Translations under genes and position numbers: made by a program
The notes under the pieces: generated by a model
The model's database searches: none
Told to the model about the DNA's origin: nothing
Seen by the model: the letters and a program-made list of their open reading frames with translations, nothing else
Shown here: piece after piece, positions 24,101 through 32,017 of the stretch
Numbering within the stretch: position 1 is the first letter of the stretch
Layout: every line of letters begins with the position of its first letter
NCBI GenBank assembly: GCA_903918885.1
Contig: CAIXFY010000040.1
Span: forward strand, 54,219 to 118,218
Length of the DNA stretch: 64,000 nucleotides
Direction of reading: 5' to 3'
DNA from: an uncultured Verrucomicrobia subdivision 3 bacterium
GTDB lineage: Bacteria > Verrucomicrobiota > Verrucomicrobiia > Limisphaerales > UBA11358

Positions 24101-24865
24101 CTGCAACACGCGCAAGCCGTTCCCGGCCGCGACAATGGGCGTGGACTTGGTATCATTGATGGTTTGCACATGATTGAAGTTCCGCCGGCGGTGTCGGCGA
24201 TGGTAAATTCACCGGCGTTTACTCCTGAACTAATGGCAGGCTTGAAAAAATGGTTTGCTAATCTGGCAGACTGGATGGTCACCAGCAAAAACGGCAAGGA
24301 TGAGGCGAAAGCAAAGAACAATCACGCGGTGGCGTTCTGGTTGCAGGTGGCGGTATTTTCAAAATTCACTGGCGACGAAGCAAAACTGGCCGAATGCCGA
24401 CGACAGTTCAAAGAAGTATTTGTTCCTAATCAGATGGCGATGGATGGCAGTTTTCCACTCGAACTCAAGCGGACAAAACCTTACGCCTATTCAATTTTTC
24501 AGCTCGATAACATGACGACCCTTTGTCAGGTGCTTTCGACATCGGAAGATGATTTGTGGAAATTTGAAATGCCGGACGGGCGCGGGATTCGCAAAGCTGT
24601 GGCGTATCTTTATCCGTTCCTTGCAGACAAATCGAGATGGCCACTGAAGCCCGATGTGATGGCTTGGGAGGGTTGGCCGGCGCGGCAATCAAATTTGCTT
24701 TTTGCCGGCCTTGCATTTGGCGAGTCGCAATATCTGGAGCTGTGGAAAAAACTTCCGGCAGATCCGTCGAATATTGAAGTTCGTCGTAACATCGCTATTA
24801 CGCAGCCCGTCTTGTGGATTAATCGCCCCAGCTCTGCTGCCGTAGCAAGTATACAAAATAAATGA
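21164..24865 (+). CDS. GH2 glycosidase fused to an alginate-lyase-family (PL38-like) domain
   Basis: The 1233-residue secreted protein has two enzymes. Residues about 40-630 form a GH2 enzyme: sugar-binding (YYQGPGWYRTRI), Ig-like, then a TIM barrel with acid/base Glu433 (WSLGNEIDW) and nucleophile Glu517 (FFHAEWGGDS). An Ig-like region follows. From about residue 860, an alpha/alpha-toroid alginate-lyase domain holds DYWWPDPTKTNGLPYIQRDG, MNPNLQHAQAVPGRDNGRG, AKNNHAVAF (His1054) and KPYAYSIFQLDNM. This domain resembles the separate enzyme at 30564. ATG 21164 is chosen because a signal helix (YPAGLFLSTLLFVLGTSSFLNAYA) follows. Together the modules could cut a uronic-acid chain and trim its galactose/glucuronic-type side sugars. 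It overlaps the next sulfatase by ATGA. Confidence 0.9.
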   Translation: MRVNSPIGKKRRLYPAGLFLSTLLFVLGTSSFLNAYASQQELANGWEFFQGTLGSVWEIWRGDAATDNVNWTPVTLPHCFNARDSVDPDAHYYQGPGWYRTRIKVANPYSDGRTILHFDGAGQKSKVFIGLEKVGEHVGGYDQWDVDITDAAARVQSNTNFAGQTPIAVLCDNSRDAEMIPSDLSDFNRYGGLYRHVSLIYVPAISLERVHIEPVLNGDAKATVKIRARLGNPTALKDEVELAIEVRDPQGVVIQKMTNKLRAWSDEKEIAAFEIASPKLWSPRTPLLYSCSVTLKSSHGEQSLNNRFGIRSLEWVEHGPFKLNGERLLLRGTHYHEDHAGVAAAVPDEVVRQTLKSIKDMGANFVRLSHYQQAPLVLEQCDELGLLVWEEIPWCRGGLGGERYRQQCRDMLTHMIDQHYNHPAVMLWSLGNEIDWPGDFENYDTNAVRGFMTELNTLAHRLDPTRKTTIRRCDFCRDIIDVYSPSIWAGWYGGCYTEYRKAVEKAIADNKYFFHAEWGGDSLAGRHAEEPEKFMVKIATGEGTAEVGKAYKLNGGKARASKDGDWSESYIINLFDWHLHEQETMSNLTGSAMWIFKDFATPLRPENPVPRVNQKGVAERDGTLKESYYVFQSYWAEKPMLHIYGHTWPVRWGKPGESREVKVFSNCHEVEFFVNGVSAGVKRRNLTDFPAAGLRWMAKFNEGTNILRAVAHTSDGDLTDEISVDYQTDAWSKPTKLALKQVAITNDIFTVEAQAFDKEGVRCLDAANVVRFGLVGDGQLLDNLGTSTGSRVVQLANGRARISLQLNGRKAVVSVSSEGFATQFLNVTNANWITPAVKKNSNGKIRHLAKASTPLSFDVAAIDYNRIFKAAAAALLLAPISITKFHAEHSDGAAGDYYSNGDYWWPDPTKTNGLPYIQRDGETNPNNFNAHRMAMRELSDAVATLGAAYKISGDERYAQKSAQLLRVFFLDAATCMNPNLQHAQAVPGRDNGRGLGIIDGLHMIEVPPAVSAMVNSPAFTPELMAGLKKWFANLADWMVTSKNGKDEAKAKNNHAVAFWLQVAVFSKFTGDEAKLAECRRQFKEVFVPNQMAMDGSFPLELKRTKPYAYSIFQLDNMTTLCQVLSTSEDDLWKFEMPDGRGIRKAVAYLYPFLADKSRWPLKPDVMAWEGWPARQSNLLFAGLAFGESQYLELWKKLPADPSNIEVRRNIAITQPVLWINRPSSAAVASIQNK

Positions 24866-26268
24866 AATCAACTTATCAGTTCTGTTTCGCTTTTCTCACG
24901 CTTTTTTTTGTTGCGACAGTTTTCGCTGGCGAGAGCAATCGGCCAAACATCATTTACATTTTGGCCGATGATTTGGGCATCGGCAATGTGAGTTGTTACG
25001 GCGCGGACAGTTTTAAGACGCCGAACATTGACAAGTTGGCGCAAAGTGGCACGCGCTTTGAACATTGCTATGCCGCTCCGCTCTGCGGTCCGTCGCGGGC
25101 ACTGCTGCTTTCAGGGCGTTATGCTTATCACACCGGCATGACGGGCAATGACAGCGGTCCATTGCTGAAACCGTCCAATGAAACCTTGATGCCAAAAATC
25201 CTTAAGCCTGCCGGTTATGTGACGGCGATGTGTGGTAAGTGGAGTCAGTTGCCTTTGCAGCCGGGTGACTGGGGTTTTGATGAGTATCTGCGATTCAACG
25301 GCAGTGGCAAATATTGGAACACGCAAAAGGGTAATGAAACCTACACGCTTAACGGCAAACAGATTCCATTGAAAGATAATGAGTATCTTCCCGATACGAT
25401 GCAGAAATTTGTGGTGGACTTCATCAATCGCCATAAGGATCAGCCGTTTTACATCCATTACGCCATGTCGCACGTTCATGCAGAGATTTTGCGCACGCCA
25501 GATAGCGCGCCTGGCTCGAAGGATTTTTATGCCGACAATGTCGCCTACATGGACAAGTTGGTCGGTAAATTGTTGACTGAACTAGACCGCTTAAAGTTGC
25601 GGGACAACACCCTGATTATTTTTGCTGGCGACAATGGCACCGCTCAAGGTTATGCGGCGCGCTGCACGATTAATGGTGGTAGAGCTCTTTCCGGCAAGAA
25701 GGGTGAAATGTTGGAATGCGGTGCGCTCGTGCCGTGCATCGCCAGTTGGTCGGGGAAAATTCCTGCTGGCAGGGTAACGCAGAGCCTTATCAGCTTCGCC
25801 GATTTCTTGCCTACGTTTGCAGAGATCGCGGGAGCAACAATTCCCGCGAAGTTGGTGATTGATGGGAAGACTTTCGCCCCACAACTGCTGGGGAAATCCA
25901 ACGTGTGGCCGCGCGACTATATTTTTGTTGAGCTCGGCCGGCATTGGTATGACCGCGAATTGAATTGGAAACTGAATGAGTCGTCTGAATTTTTTGACAT
26001 GAAAAATGCGCCGTATGCCGAGCCGCTGGTTGCCAACAGCACCTCGGACGCAGCGGCCATCGCCGCCTGCAAACGGTTGCAGGATATTCTCAACGAACTC
26101 AATCCGGCTGGCGGAATCGTGGATCCGGGTAGCGGTTCCGGTCGGCATGCCACCAACGAAAAACGGACGGCGAAGAAATTAGAAAAAAAGAAGGCCAAAG
26201 GTGGTAATGACGCCGGGAAAGCTGATTCACCGACGGAAAGTGAGACCATAAATGCGGCCGACCAATGA
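24862..26268 (+). CDS. Secreted S1 sulfatase (CGPSR type)
   Basis: The 468-residue enzyme has a signal peptide (FCFAFLTLFFVATVFAG). Metal ligands are in YILADDLG (Asp36/Asp37), and the formylglycine motif is CGPSR (Cys75) followed by LLLSGRY. FAGDNGT supplies further metal ligands. The gene overlaps the GH2 fusion (ATGA), so it is translationally coupled. Its C-terminus ends in a lysine-rich, then Ser/Glu-rich tail (EKKKAKGGNDAGK ... AADQ) beyond the fold. It should remove sulfate from the polysaccharide attacked by the upstream fusion. Activation needs a maturation enzyme encoded elsewhere. Confidence 0.93.
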   Translation: MKSTYQFCFAFLTLFFVATVFAGESNRPNIIYILADDLGIGNVSCYGADSFKTPNIDKLAQSGTRFEHCYAAPLCGPSRALLLSGRYAYHTGMTGNDSGPLLKPSNETLMPKILKPAGYVTAMCGKWSQLPLQPGDWGFDEYLRFNGSGKYWNTQKGNETYTLNGKQIPLKDNEYLPDTMQKFVVDFINRHKDQPFYIHYAMSHVHAEILRTPDSAPGSKDFYADNVAYMDKLVGKLLTELDRLKLRDNTLIIFAGDNGTAQGYAARCTINGGRALSGKKGEMLECGALVPCIASWSGKIPAGRVTQSLISFADFLPTFAEIAGATIPAKLVIDGKTFAPQLLGKSNVWPRDYIFVELGRHWYDRELNWKLNESSEFFDMKNAPYAEPLVANSTSDAAAIAACKRLQDILNELNPAGGIVDPGSGSGRHATNEKRTAKKLEKKKAKGGNDAGKADSPTESETINAADQ

Positions 26269-26309
26269 TTTTGAATGCGCTTTTCAGATTCCAATCAACT
26301 CCACCAAGA

Positions 26310-27887
26310 ATGAAAATTAAAAGCCTGATTGGATTTGCGATTCTAGCCATTGCGGTATTGGCGGTTCCATTTCCGTTGCGAGCAGCGGAAGCAAGCCCCG
26401 TAAAGCCAAACATCGTCTTTATCCTGATTGATGATCTTGGTTGGCGGGATTTGTCGTGCATGGGCAGTCAGTTTTATGAATCGCCTGCCATTGACAAGCT
26501 GGCCAAAGATGGACTGACGTTTACCCGCGCTTATGAAGCCGCGCCGCGCTGTGTGCAGTCGCGCTACTCAATCATCACTGGGAAAAATCATAATCGTCCG
26601 GAACTGCGTGGCGAGCGGGGGCTGGCGGCGGACCAAGGCACGATTGGCAAAGCTTTTCAGCAAGGCGGTTACACGACTTTTTACGCGGGCAAGTGGCATC
26701 TTGGCGGCGAGGTATCTTATTGGCCGATGCATCGCGGCTTTGATTTTGATGTCGGCGGCTGCGCGCTTGGCGCGCTGGGCACGCATTTCTGGCCGTATTA
26801 TCAGACGAATAAACCATCGGATATCGGCCCGCGTGAATCGCACAACGTCGCGCCGTTTGGTTTGGAATCCGGCAAGCCGGGCGAATATATCGCGGACCGT
26901 TTGACGGACGAGACGATTAAATTTCTAAAGTCACACAAAGCTGAACATCCGGACCAACCGTTTCTGGTTTACCTCGCGCACTATCAGGTTCATCAGCCGC
27001 TCGAAGCGAAGGCGGAGTATGTGAAATATTTTGAGAACAAGTTAGCAAAGATGCCGAAGCAAACCGACCCGGATTTTGAAAAAGATTATACCGGCAAGGT
27101 GAAGTTGAAACAAGATTTACCCGTGTATGCGGCGATGATTAAAAGCATCGATGACAGCGTGGCGCACATCCGTCAGGCGTTAGTGGACTTGGGCTATGAC
27201 AAAAATACCGTAATCGTTTTCACTTCGGACAATGGCGGACTTTCCACGGGAGACTTGCTGGGGAATCGTTCGCTATCCACGTCCAACAAACCGTTACGCA
27301 CTGGCAAGGGATGGCTTTACGAGGGCGGCAACCGCGTGCCGTTGATTGTTTATTGGCCGGGCGTGACGCAGTCGGGAGCGAAGACGGATCGCGCCACTGT
27401 AGGCACAGATTATTTTCCAACGTTCCTCGACATCGCTGGTTTGCCGCTCCGACCCAAGGAGCATCTTGACGGCGAAAGTTTCGCGCCTGTGTTGAAAGGG
27501 GATTTGAATTATCTGCGCCAGCGCCCCATCTATTGGTATTTCGACGACGCCAAAATCGGCACGGGCAACACCGCCATGGCGGCGATGCTCGAGGGTGACA
27601 AAAAATTGGTGCAGTTCATCTACGAAAAGAGAGATGAGTTGTATGACATCCGACAAGACATCGGTGAACAACACAATCTTGCCGCCACCAATTCTGAAAC
27701 GGTGAATGCCATGAAGCAAAAACTTGGCGCGTGGGAAGCAGACGTTGGAATCAAACCGCTTAAGCAGCACCAGATTGACGAAATTAAAAAAATTATTGGC
27801 GAAACCAAAGGCGAAAAAGGTTCTAAAAATTCAAAGGAAGGGAAGAAGAATAAAAATAGCAGTGCGCCAATAACAGACGACGAATAA
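26310..27887 (+). CDS. Secreted sulfatase with atypical CVQSR active-site motif
   Basis: The protein has about 525 residues with a signal peptide (MKIKSLIGFAILAIAVLAVPFPLRA). The upstream in-frame ATG at 26265 overlaps the previous stop (ATGA) and could serve as a coupled start. Asp41/Asp42 lie in FILIDDLGWRD. The active-site segment is APRCVQSRYSIITGK: Cys81 is followed by Val-Gln-Ser-Arg, so the proline of C-x-P-x-R is replaced by Gln83. The rest is canonical: YAGKWHLGG and FTSDNGGL. The tail is lysine/serine-rich and ends ITDDE. Whether formylglycine forms at CxQxR is uncertain. Confidence 0.9.
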   Translation: MKIKSLIGFAILAIAVLAVPFPLRAAEASPVKPNIVFILIDDLGWRDLSCMGSQFYESPAIDKLAKDGLTFTRAYEAAPRCVQSRYSIITGKNHNRPELRGERGLAADQGTIGKAFQQGGYTTFYAGKWHLGGEVSYWPMHRGFDFDVGGCALGALGTHFWPYYQTNKPSDIGPRESHNVAPFGLESGKPGEYIADRLTDETIKFLKSHKAEHPDQPFLVYLAHYQVHQPLEAKAEYVKYFENKLAKMPKQTDPDFEKDYTGKVKLKQDLPVYAAMIKSIDDSVAHIRQALVDLGYDKNTVIVFTSDNGGLSTGDLLGNRSLSTSNKPLRTGKGWLYEGGNRVPLIVYWPGVTQSGAKTDRATVGTDYFPTFLDIAGLPLRPKEHLDGESFAPVLKGDLNYLRQRPIYWYFDDAKIGTGNTAMAAMLEGDKKLVQFIYEKRDELYDIRQDIGEQHNLAATNSETVNAMKQKLGAWEADVGIKPLKQHQIDEIKKIIGETKGEKGSKNSKEGKKNKNSSAPITDDE

Positions 27888-27926
27888 ATTTTTGCCAGTC
27901 AAATTCAAAGTCCTTAAAAAACTCAC

Positions 27927-29594
27927 ATGAAAAAAATACATACCAAATGGATTCGCAATGCCGCTGCCATTTTCATGGCTGCCACCACCATCGGTCTTGC
28001 TGCTGACGCAAATCGTCCCAACGTGCTCTTTCTCGTGGTGGACGATTTGCGGCCGGAGCTAGGCTGTTACGGTAAGGATTACATTAAAAGCCCCAACATT
28101 GACGGCCTTGCCAAGACAGGCATGGTTTTCAACCGCGCCTATGTCCAGCAAGCAGTGTGTTCGCCGTCGCGCACCGTCGTGATGACTGGCGTGCGCCCCG
28201 ACACTTCGAAGGTGTGGGACTTGACCACTCATTTCCGTGACGCGCTCCCGAATGTCGTGACGCTGGGACAACAGTTCAAGGCGAATGGTTATTTTGTCCA
28301 AGGTATGGGCAAGATTTATCATAGCGGGCTGGATGATCCACCCACTTGGTCGGTGCCTTGGCAGCTTCCGAAGGCACCGGTTTACGCGCTTCCGGAAGAT
28401 GAGGCGTTGGTCGGAAAATTGGCCGAACAGCCGGTTGATGAAGACGGCGTGAACAACAAGGGAACGGATCCCAATTCTTATTCGCTGCCGAAGAGCAAAA
28501 CGAAGAGCAAGGATACGGCTGTCACCGATTCCACGGATAAAAAGTCCAAGAAAAAAGGCAAAAAGTCCAAAGGCGGCGCGAGCGATGGTGGCGGTAGTGA
28601 GGGTGGTAAGGCCAATTCTCGCGGGCCGATTTATGAATGTGCCGACGTGCCGGACAACACCTTTGAAGATGGCAAGGTGGCCGACCTCGCAGTGAAAACC
28701 TTGACCGACATCAGCAAGAAGTCCCAGCCGTTTTTTCTGGCCGTCGGTTTCCGCAAACCGCACCTGCCGTGGGTTGCACCAAAAAAATATTGGGACATGT
28801 ATGACCCCGCAAAAATTGATCTCGCTCCCAATCAGTTTCTGCCTGTGGACGCACCAGATTACGCCGTTCTCCCGAACGATGGCGAAGTCCGCGCCTACAA
28901 GGGCGTGCCGCCTAGCGGTTCGATTCCGCCAGAAATTCAGCACAAGCTTAAGCAGGCATACTTCGCTGGCACCAGCTATACCGACGCGCAAATTGGCAAA
29001 GTGCTGGCGGAACTTGACCGCTTGCATCTGCGCACCAACACCATCATCGTCCTCTGGGGCGACCACGGGTGGAAGCTCGGCGAGCACATGGCTTGGGGCA
29101 AGCATAGCAACGTGGAAAACGACGTAAACGCGCCGCTGATTTTTTCCACGCCGGGCATGAAAAATGCCGGCCAGCACACCGATGCGCTGTCGGAATTTGT
29201 GGACATCTATCCGACCCTGTGCGACTTGGCGGGCATACCGCTGCCGGGTCATCTTGAAGGCACGAGCTTGAAGCCGGTGATCGCTAATCCGAATATTCCA
29301 TGGAAAGCTGCGGCATTCAGTCAGTATCCGCGCCCGGGCTCACACACGAGCGTTGGAAAACTTATGGGTTACACGATGCGCACCGATCGCTACCGCCTTA
29401 CCGTCTGGGTCGGCGATAAGGATCATTCGAAAGTTGACGCCACCGAGCTTTACGATCACCAGACCGATCCTCAGGAAAACTATAACCTCGCCAAAAAACC
29501 GGAAAACGCCGAGTTGGTTGCGAAGCTGATGGCACAATGGAAATCGGGCTGGCAAGGTGCTAGGCCGCCACAAGTTTCCACCAAAGCGCCGTAA
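27927..29594 (+). CDS. Secreted iduronate-2-sulfatase-like sulfatase
   Basis: The 555-residue enzyme has a signal peptide (WIRNAAAIFMAATTIGLAADA) and the iduronate-2-sulfatase-type opening RPNVLFLVVDDLRPELGCYG, NRAYVQQAVCSPSRTVVMTGVRPDTSKVWDL with Cys78. Later motifs are FRKPHLPWVAPKKYWDMY and LWGDHGWKLGEHMAWGKHSN. An unusual insertion near residues 188-230 is almost all Lys, Ser and Gly, and it interrupts an otherwise normal fold. An iduronate- or glucuronate-sulfate ester is a plausible target and fits the lyase neighbours. It is the last of three sulfatases before a strong terminator. Confidence 0.9.
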   Translation: MKKIHTKWIRNAAAIFMAATTIGLAADANRPNVLFLVVDDLRPELGCYGKDYIKSPNIDGLAKTGMVFNRAYVQQAVCSPSRTVVMTGVRPDTSKVWDLTTHFRDALPNVVTLGQQFKANGYFVQGMGKIYHSGLDDPPTWSVPWQLPKAPVYALPEDEALVGKLAEQPVDEDGVNNKGTDPNSYSLPKSKTKSKDTAVTDSTDKKSKKKGKKSKGGASDGGGSEGGKANSRGPIYECADVPDNTFEDGKVADLAVKTLTDISKKSQPFFLAVGFRKPHLPWVAPKKYWDMYDPAKIDLAPNQFLPVDAPDYAVLPNDGEVRAYKGVPPSGSIPPEIQHKLKQAYFAGTSYTDAQIGKVLAELDRLHLRTNTIIVLWGDHGWKLGEHMAWGKHSNVENDVNAPLIFSTPGMKNAGQHTDALSEFVDIYPTLCDLAGIPLPGHLEGTSLKPVIANPNIPWKAAAFSQYPRPGSHTSVGKLMGYTMRTDRYRLTVWVGDKDHSKVDATELYDHQTDPQENYNLAKKPENAELVAKLMAQWKSGWQGARPPQVSTKAP

Positions 29595-29622
29595 ACTTGG
29601 TTGCGAATTGCCTGCTACTTTC

Positions 29623-29664
29623 AAACGCAACCATTTGTGCGATTCAAATGGTTGCGTTTCTTTC
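29623..29664 (+). terminator. Terminator-like hairpin after the sulfatase trio
   Basis: A perfect 15-bp stem (AAACGCAACCATTTG at 29623-29637 with CAAATGGTTGCGTTT at 29645-29659, 7-base loop) begins 28 bases past the stop. The TTT at the stem end and CTTTC after it give a weak U-tract. It separates the fusion/sulfatase operon from the esterase. Confidence 0.85.
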
Positions 29665-29707
29665 ACTGATAAATATTTGAGACCGCTGAAAAATTAAAAA
29701 TCACTTT

Positions 29708-30559
29708 ATGAAATCGTATATCAATCGCTTCCTCTTTCTGTTTTTGGCGGACGCGATTCTGTGGAGTGGTAGCCTTCAGGCGGTTGATGCTATTGATCAA
29801 ATTATTACTTACAAACAGGCTGCTGGCACAAATCTGAATTTGTTGATTCTGAAGCCAAAATCTACTGGCCAGCTTCATCCTGGTTTGCTGTATTTCCATG
29901 GAGGCGGCTGGAACAATGGCACGGCTGAAAAATCCATCGGCTTTCTGAAGCATTTTCGCGATGCGGGGTTCGTCTGTGCCTCGGTAGATTACCGTTGCCG
30001 CGACACTCACGGCGGCACAACGCCGATGGATGCCACGCGCGATGCGCGTTCGGCATTGCGAGCCTTTGCGGCTCACGCAAAAGAATTAGGAATGAATCCA
30101 CAAAAACTCGTTGTCGGCGGCGGCTCGGCGGGCGGACATCTTGCCTGCATGACGGCCTTGGGTGAAGGCCTCGGCGAGCCGGATGAAGAGAAGACTCCCG
30201 CGCCTCGGGTTGCCGCGCTACTGCTGTGGAATCCAGTGGTGGATACGACGGACAAAGGTTACGGCGGCACGAAACGGTTTGGGGATTTGGCAGAAAAATA
30301 TTCGCCGGTGCACTTGCTTTGCACAAATTCGCCGCCGGTGATAGTTGAACACGGCGACGCTGACGAGACCGTGCCTTACGAAAACGCTCAGCGGTTTATT
30401 GCCACCGCCAAGAAGCTTGGCATCAAATGTAAACTCGTGACGTTTCCGGGCCAGAAACATTCTTTTGCTTCCAAACCGGAAAACCGAGATCGTTCTTACA
30501 AGGAAGCAGATGATTTCCTAAAAGAACTGGAATTATGGCCGTCGGTTGAGGCTCGTTGA
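29708..30559 (+). CDS. Secreted alpha/beta-hydrolase esterase (acetyl-xylan/feruloyl esterase-like)
   Basis: The 283-residue protein starts with a signal segment (FLFLFLADAILWSGSLQAVDA). It has the oxyanion loop YFHGGGWNNG, nucleophile Ser140 in VGGGSAGGH, acid Asp219 in EHGDADETVPY and His251 in FPGQKHSF. These place it in the bifunctional acetyl/feruloyl esterase group that deacylates polysaccharides. It lies between a terminator and the second alginate-lyase-like gene, with which it probably forms a short operon. It would remove acetyl groups that block the lyases. Confidence 0.9.
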   Translation: MKSYINRFLFLFLADAILWSGSLQAVDAIDQIITYKQAAGTNLNLLILKPKSTGQLHPGLLYFHGGGWNNGTAEKSIGFLKHFRDAGFVCASVDYRCRDTHGGTTPMDATRDARSALRAFAAHAKELGMNPQKLVVGGGSAGGHLACMTALGEGLGEPDEEKTPAPRVAALLLWNPVVDTTDKGYGGTKRFGDLAEKYSPVHLLCTNSPPVIVEHGDADETVPYENAQRFIATAKKLGIKCKLVTFPGQKHSFASKPENRDRSYKEADDFLKELELWPSVEAR

Positions 30560-30563
30560 TTTA

Positions 30564-31898
30564 ATGGAAACGGTAGATGAAATTGTTGCCAAAATTGAAA
30601 TTTGTATAGCTAAAATGCAATTCGGTTTAAAACCACAGACACCTGCTTTCTCCAGCGACTCAAAGACTCTGCGCCGCCGTTTGTTTCCAGTCTGGCCGAT
30701 TCTTGTCGCATCGGTGTTTTGGTTCAGTGCATCGGTGTTGATGGCGGAGGTAGTTGTGCCTCCGTATTTCTCTGCCAAGCCTGGATCGCTGGCAAAAGCG
30801 AAGGAACGACTTGCTGCTGGCGACAAAGATTTGGCGCGCGCCTTGAGGAAACTTGTGGCCGATGCGGATGAAGCTTTACGCGTGCAACCGCCTTCGGTAA
30901 CCGAAAAAGCAAAGACCCCGCCCAGCGGTGACAAGCATGATTACATTAGTCTCGCGCCATATTTTTGGCCTGACCCAAAAGCCAAAGACGGTCTGCCTTA
31001 TGTTCGGAACGATGGCCATGTCAACCCCGAGAGTCGCGACGAGCGCGCCAATGATAGCCCGAGAGTCGCCCTGATGGGCAACACCATTGAGACACTGTCA
31101 CTCGCTTATTTTTTTACTGGCAATGAAGCCTACGCAAATCAAGCGGCAAAAATCGCAAGGGTTTGGTTTCTTGATCCAGCGACGCGCATGAATCCGAATT
31201 TTAAATATGCCCAAGCCGTCCTCGGAGTGAACGATGGGCGTGGAACCGGTATTCTCGAAGCCCGGCACATTGCCATTGCGATTGATGCGGTCAAACTGCT
31301 GACCGGTTCAAAATTCTGGACCGTTGACAATCAGTTGGCGATTAACGCGTGGGGCAATACTTTCTTCAACTGGATTTTGACCAGTGATGCTGGCAAGGAT
31401 GAGCACGCATCAAAAAATAATCATGGCACCTGGTATGACGTTCAGACCGCGCGCCTCGCGCTTTGTCTTGGTCACGCAGATATCGCCCGCCGAATTGTCG
31501 AAGAGGCCAAGGAACGCCGCGTGGCCATTCAAATCGAGCCAGACGGACGGCAGCCTTTGGAACTGGTGCGCACCACCTCATTTAGTTATTCCCGATTCAA
31601 TCTTGAGGCGCTTTGCGAACTGGCCACTCTTGGCGAGTATGTCGGCGTTGATCTGTGGCATTTTAAAACCGCTGACGGACGATGTGTTCAAAAGGCGCTG
31701 AATTTCCTTCTGCCATATCTGGAAAATCCAGCCAAGCATTGGCCTTACGAACAAATCAAGGACAAGCACGACAAGGGAGAATTCATGCCAATCCTGCGTC
31801 AGGCGGCGCTGACTTACAAAGCGCCCGAGTATGAGGCCATGATCGCCAAAAATCCGGATGCCAAAGGTAAAACATTCCAACTCTTGTTTGTTAAGTGA
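30564..31898 (+). CDS. Alginate-lyase-family polysaccharide lyase (PL38-like)
   Basis: The protein is about 444 residues with a hydrophobic signal helix (LFPVWPILVASVFWFSASVLMA) after an unusually long N-region. ATG 30615 is an alternative start, and a TTG at 30546 overlaps the esterase. Motifs match the C-terminal domain of the fusion at 21164: PYFWPDPKAKDGLPYVRNDG, MNPNFKYAQAVLGVNDGRG, ASKNNHGTWYDVQ (His287 in this numbering) and RTTSFSYSRFNLEAL. The fold cleaves uronic-acid polymers by beta-elimination using a His/Tyr pair. The exact substrate (glucuronan, alginate or other) cannot be read from the sequence. It ends the forward glycan locus. Confidence 0.9.
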   Translation: METVDEIVAKIEICIAKMQFGLKPQTPAFSSDSKTLRRRLFPVWPILVASVFWFSASVLMAEVVVPPYFSAKPGSLAKAKERLAAGDKDLARALRKLVADADEALRVQPPSVTEKAKTPPSGDKHDYISLAPYFWPDPKAKDGLPYVRNDGHVNPESRDERANDSPRVALMGNTIETLSLAYFFTGNEAYANQAAKIARVWFLDPATRMNPNFKYAQAVLGVNDGRGTGILEARHIAIAIDAVKLLTGSKFWTVDNQLAINAWGNTFFNWILTSDAGKDEHASKNNHGTWYDVQTARLALCLGHADIARRIVEEAKERRVAIQIEPDGRQPLELVRTTSFSYSRFNLEALCELATLGEYVGVDLWHFKTADGRCVQKALNFLLPYLENPAKHWPYEQIKDKHDKGEFMPILRQAALTYKAPEYEAMIAKNPDAKGKTFQLLFVK

Positions 31899-32017
31899 CC
31901 AGTTAAAACGGGTTTCCACTGTGAGTATATTTTAACTTCAGGATGGACGTGAGCTAAGGATTCGACCGAAGAGTTTTTTGATTCCCGATTTGAGTATGAA
32001 TTGTTTAGCCTAGCGGC

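Noticed and set aside
28059..29252. 397-codon reverse-strand frame across an iduronate-2-sulfatase-like gene
   Set aside because: The forward frame has a signal peptide, CSPSR and all family motifs, while the reverse one has none.
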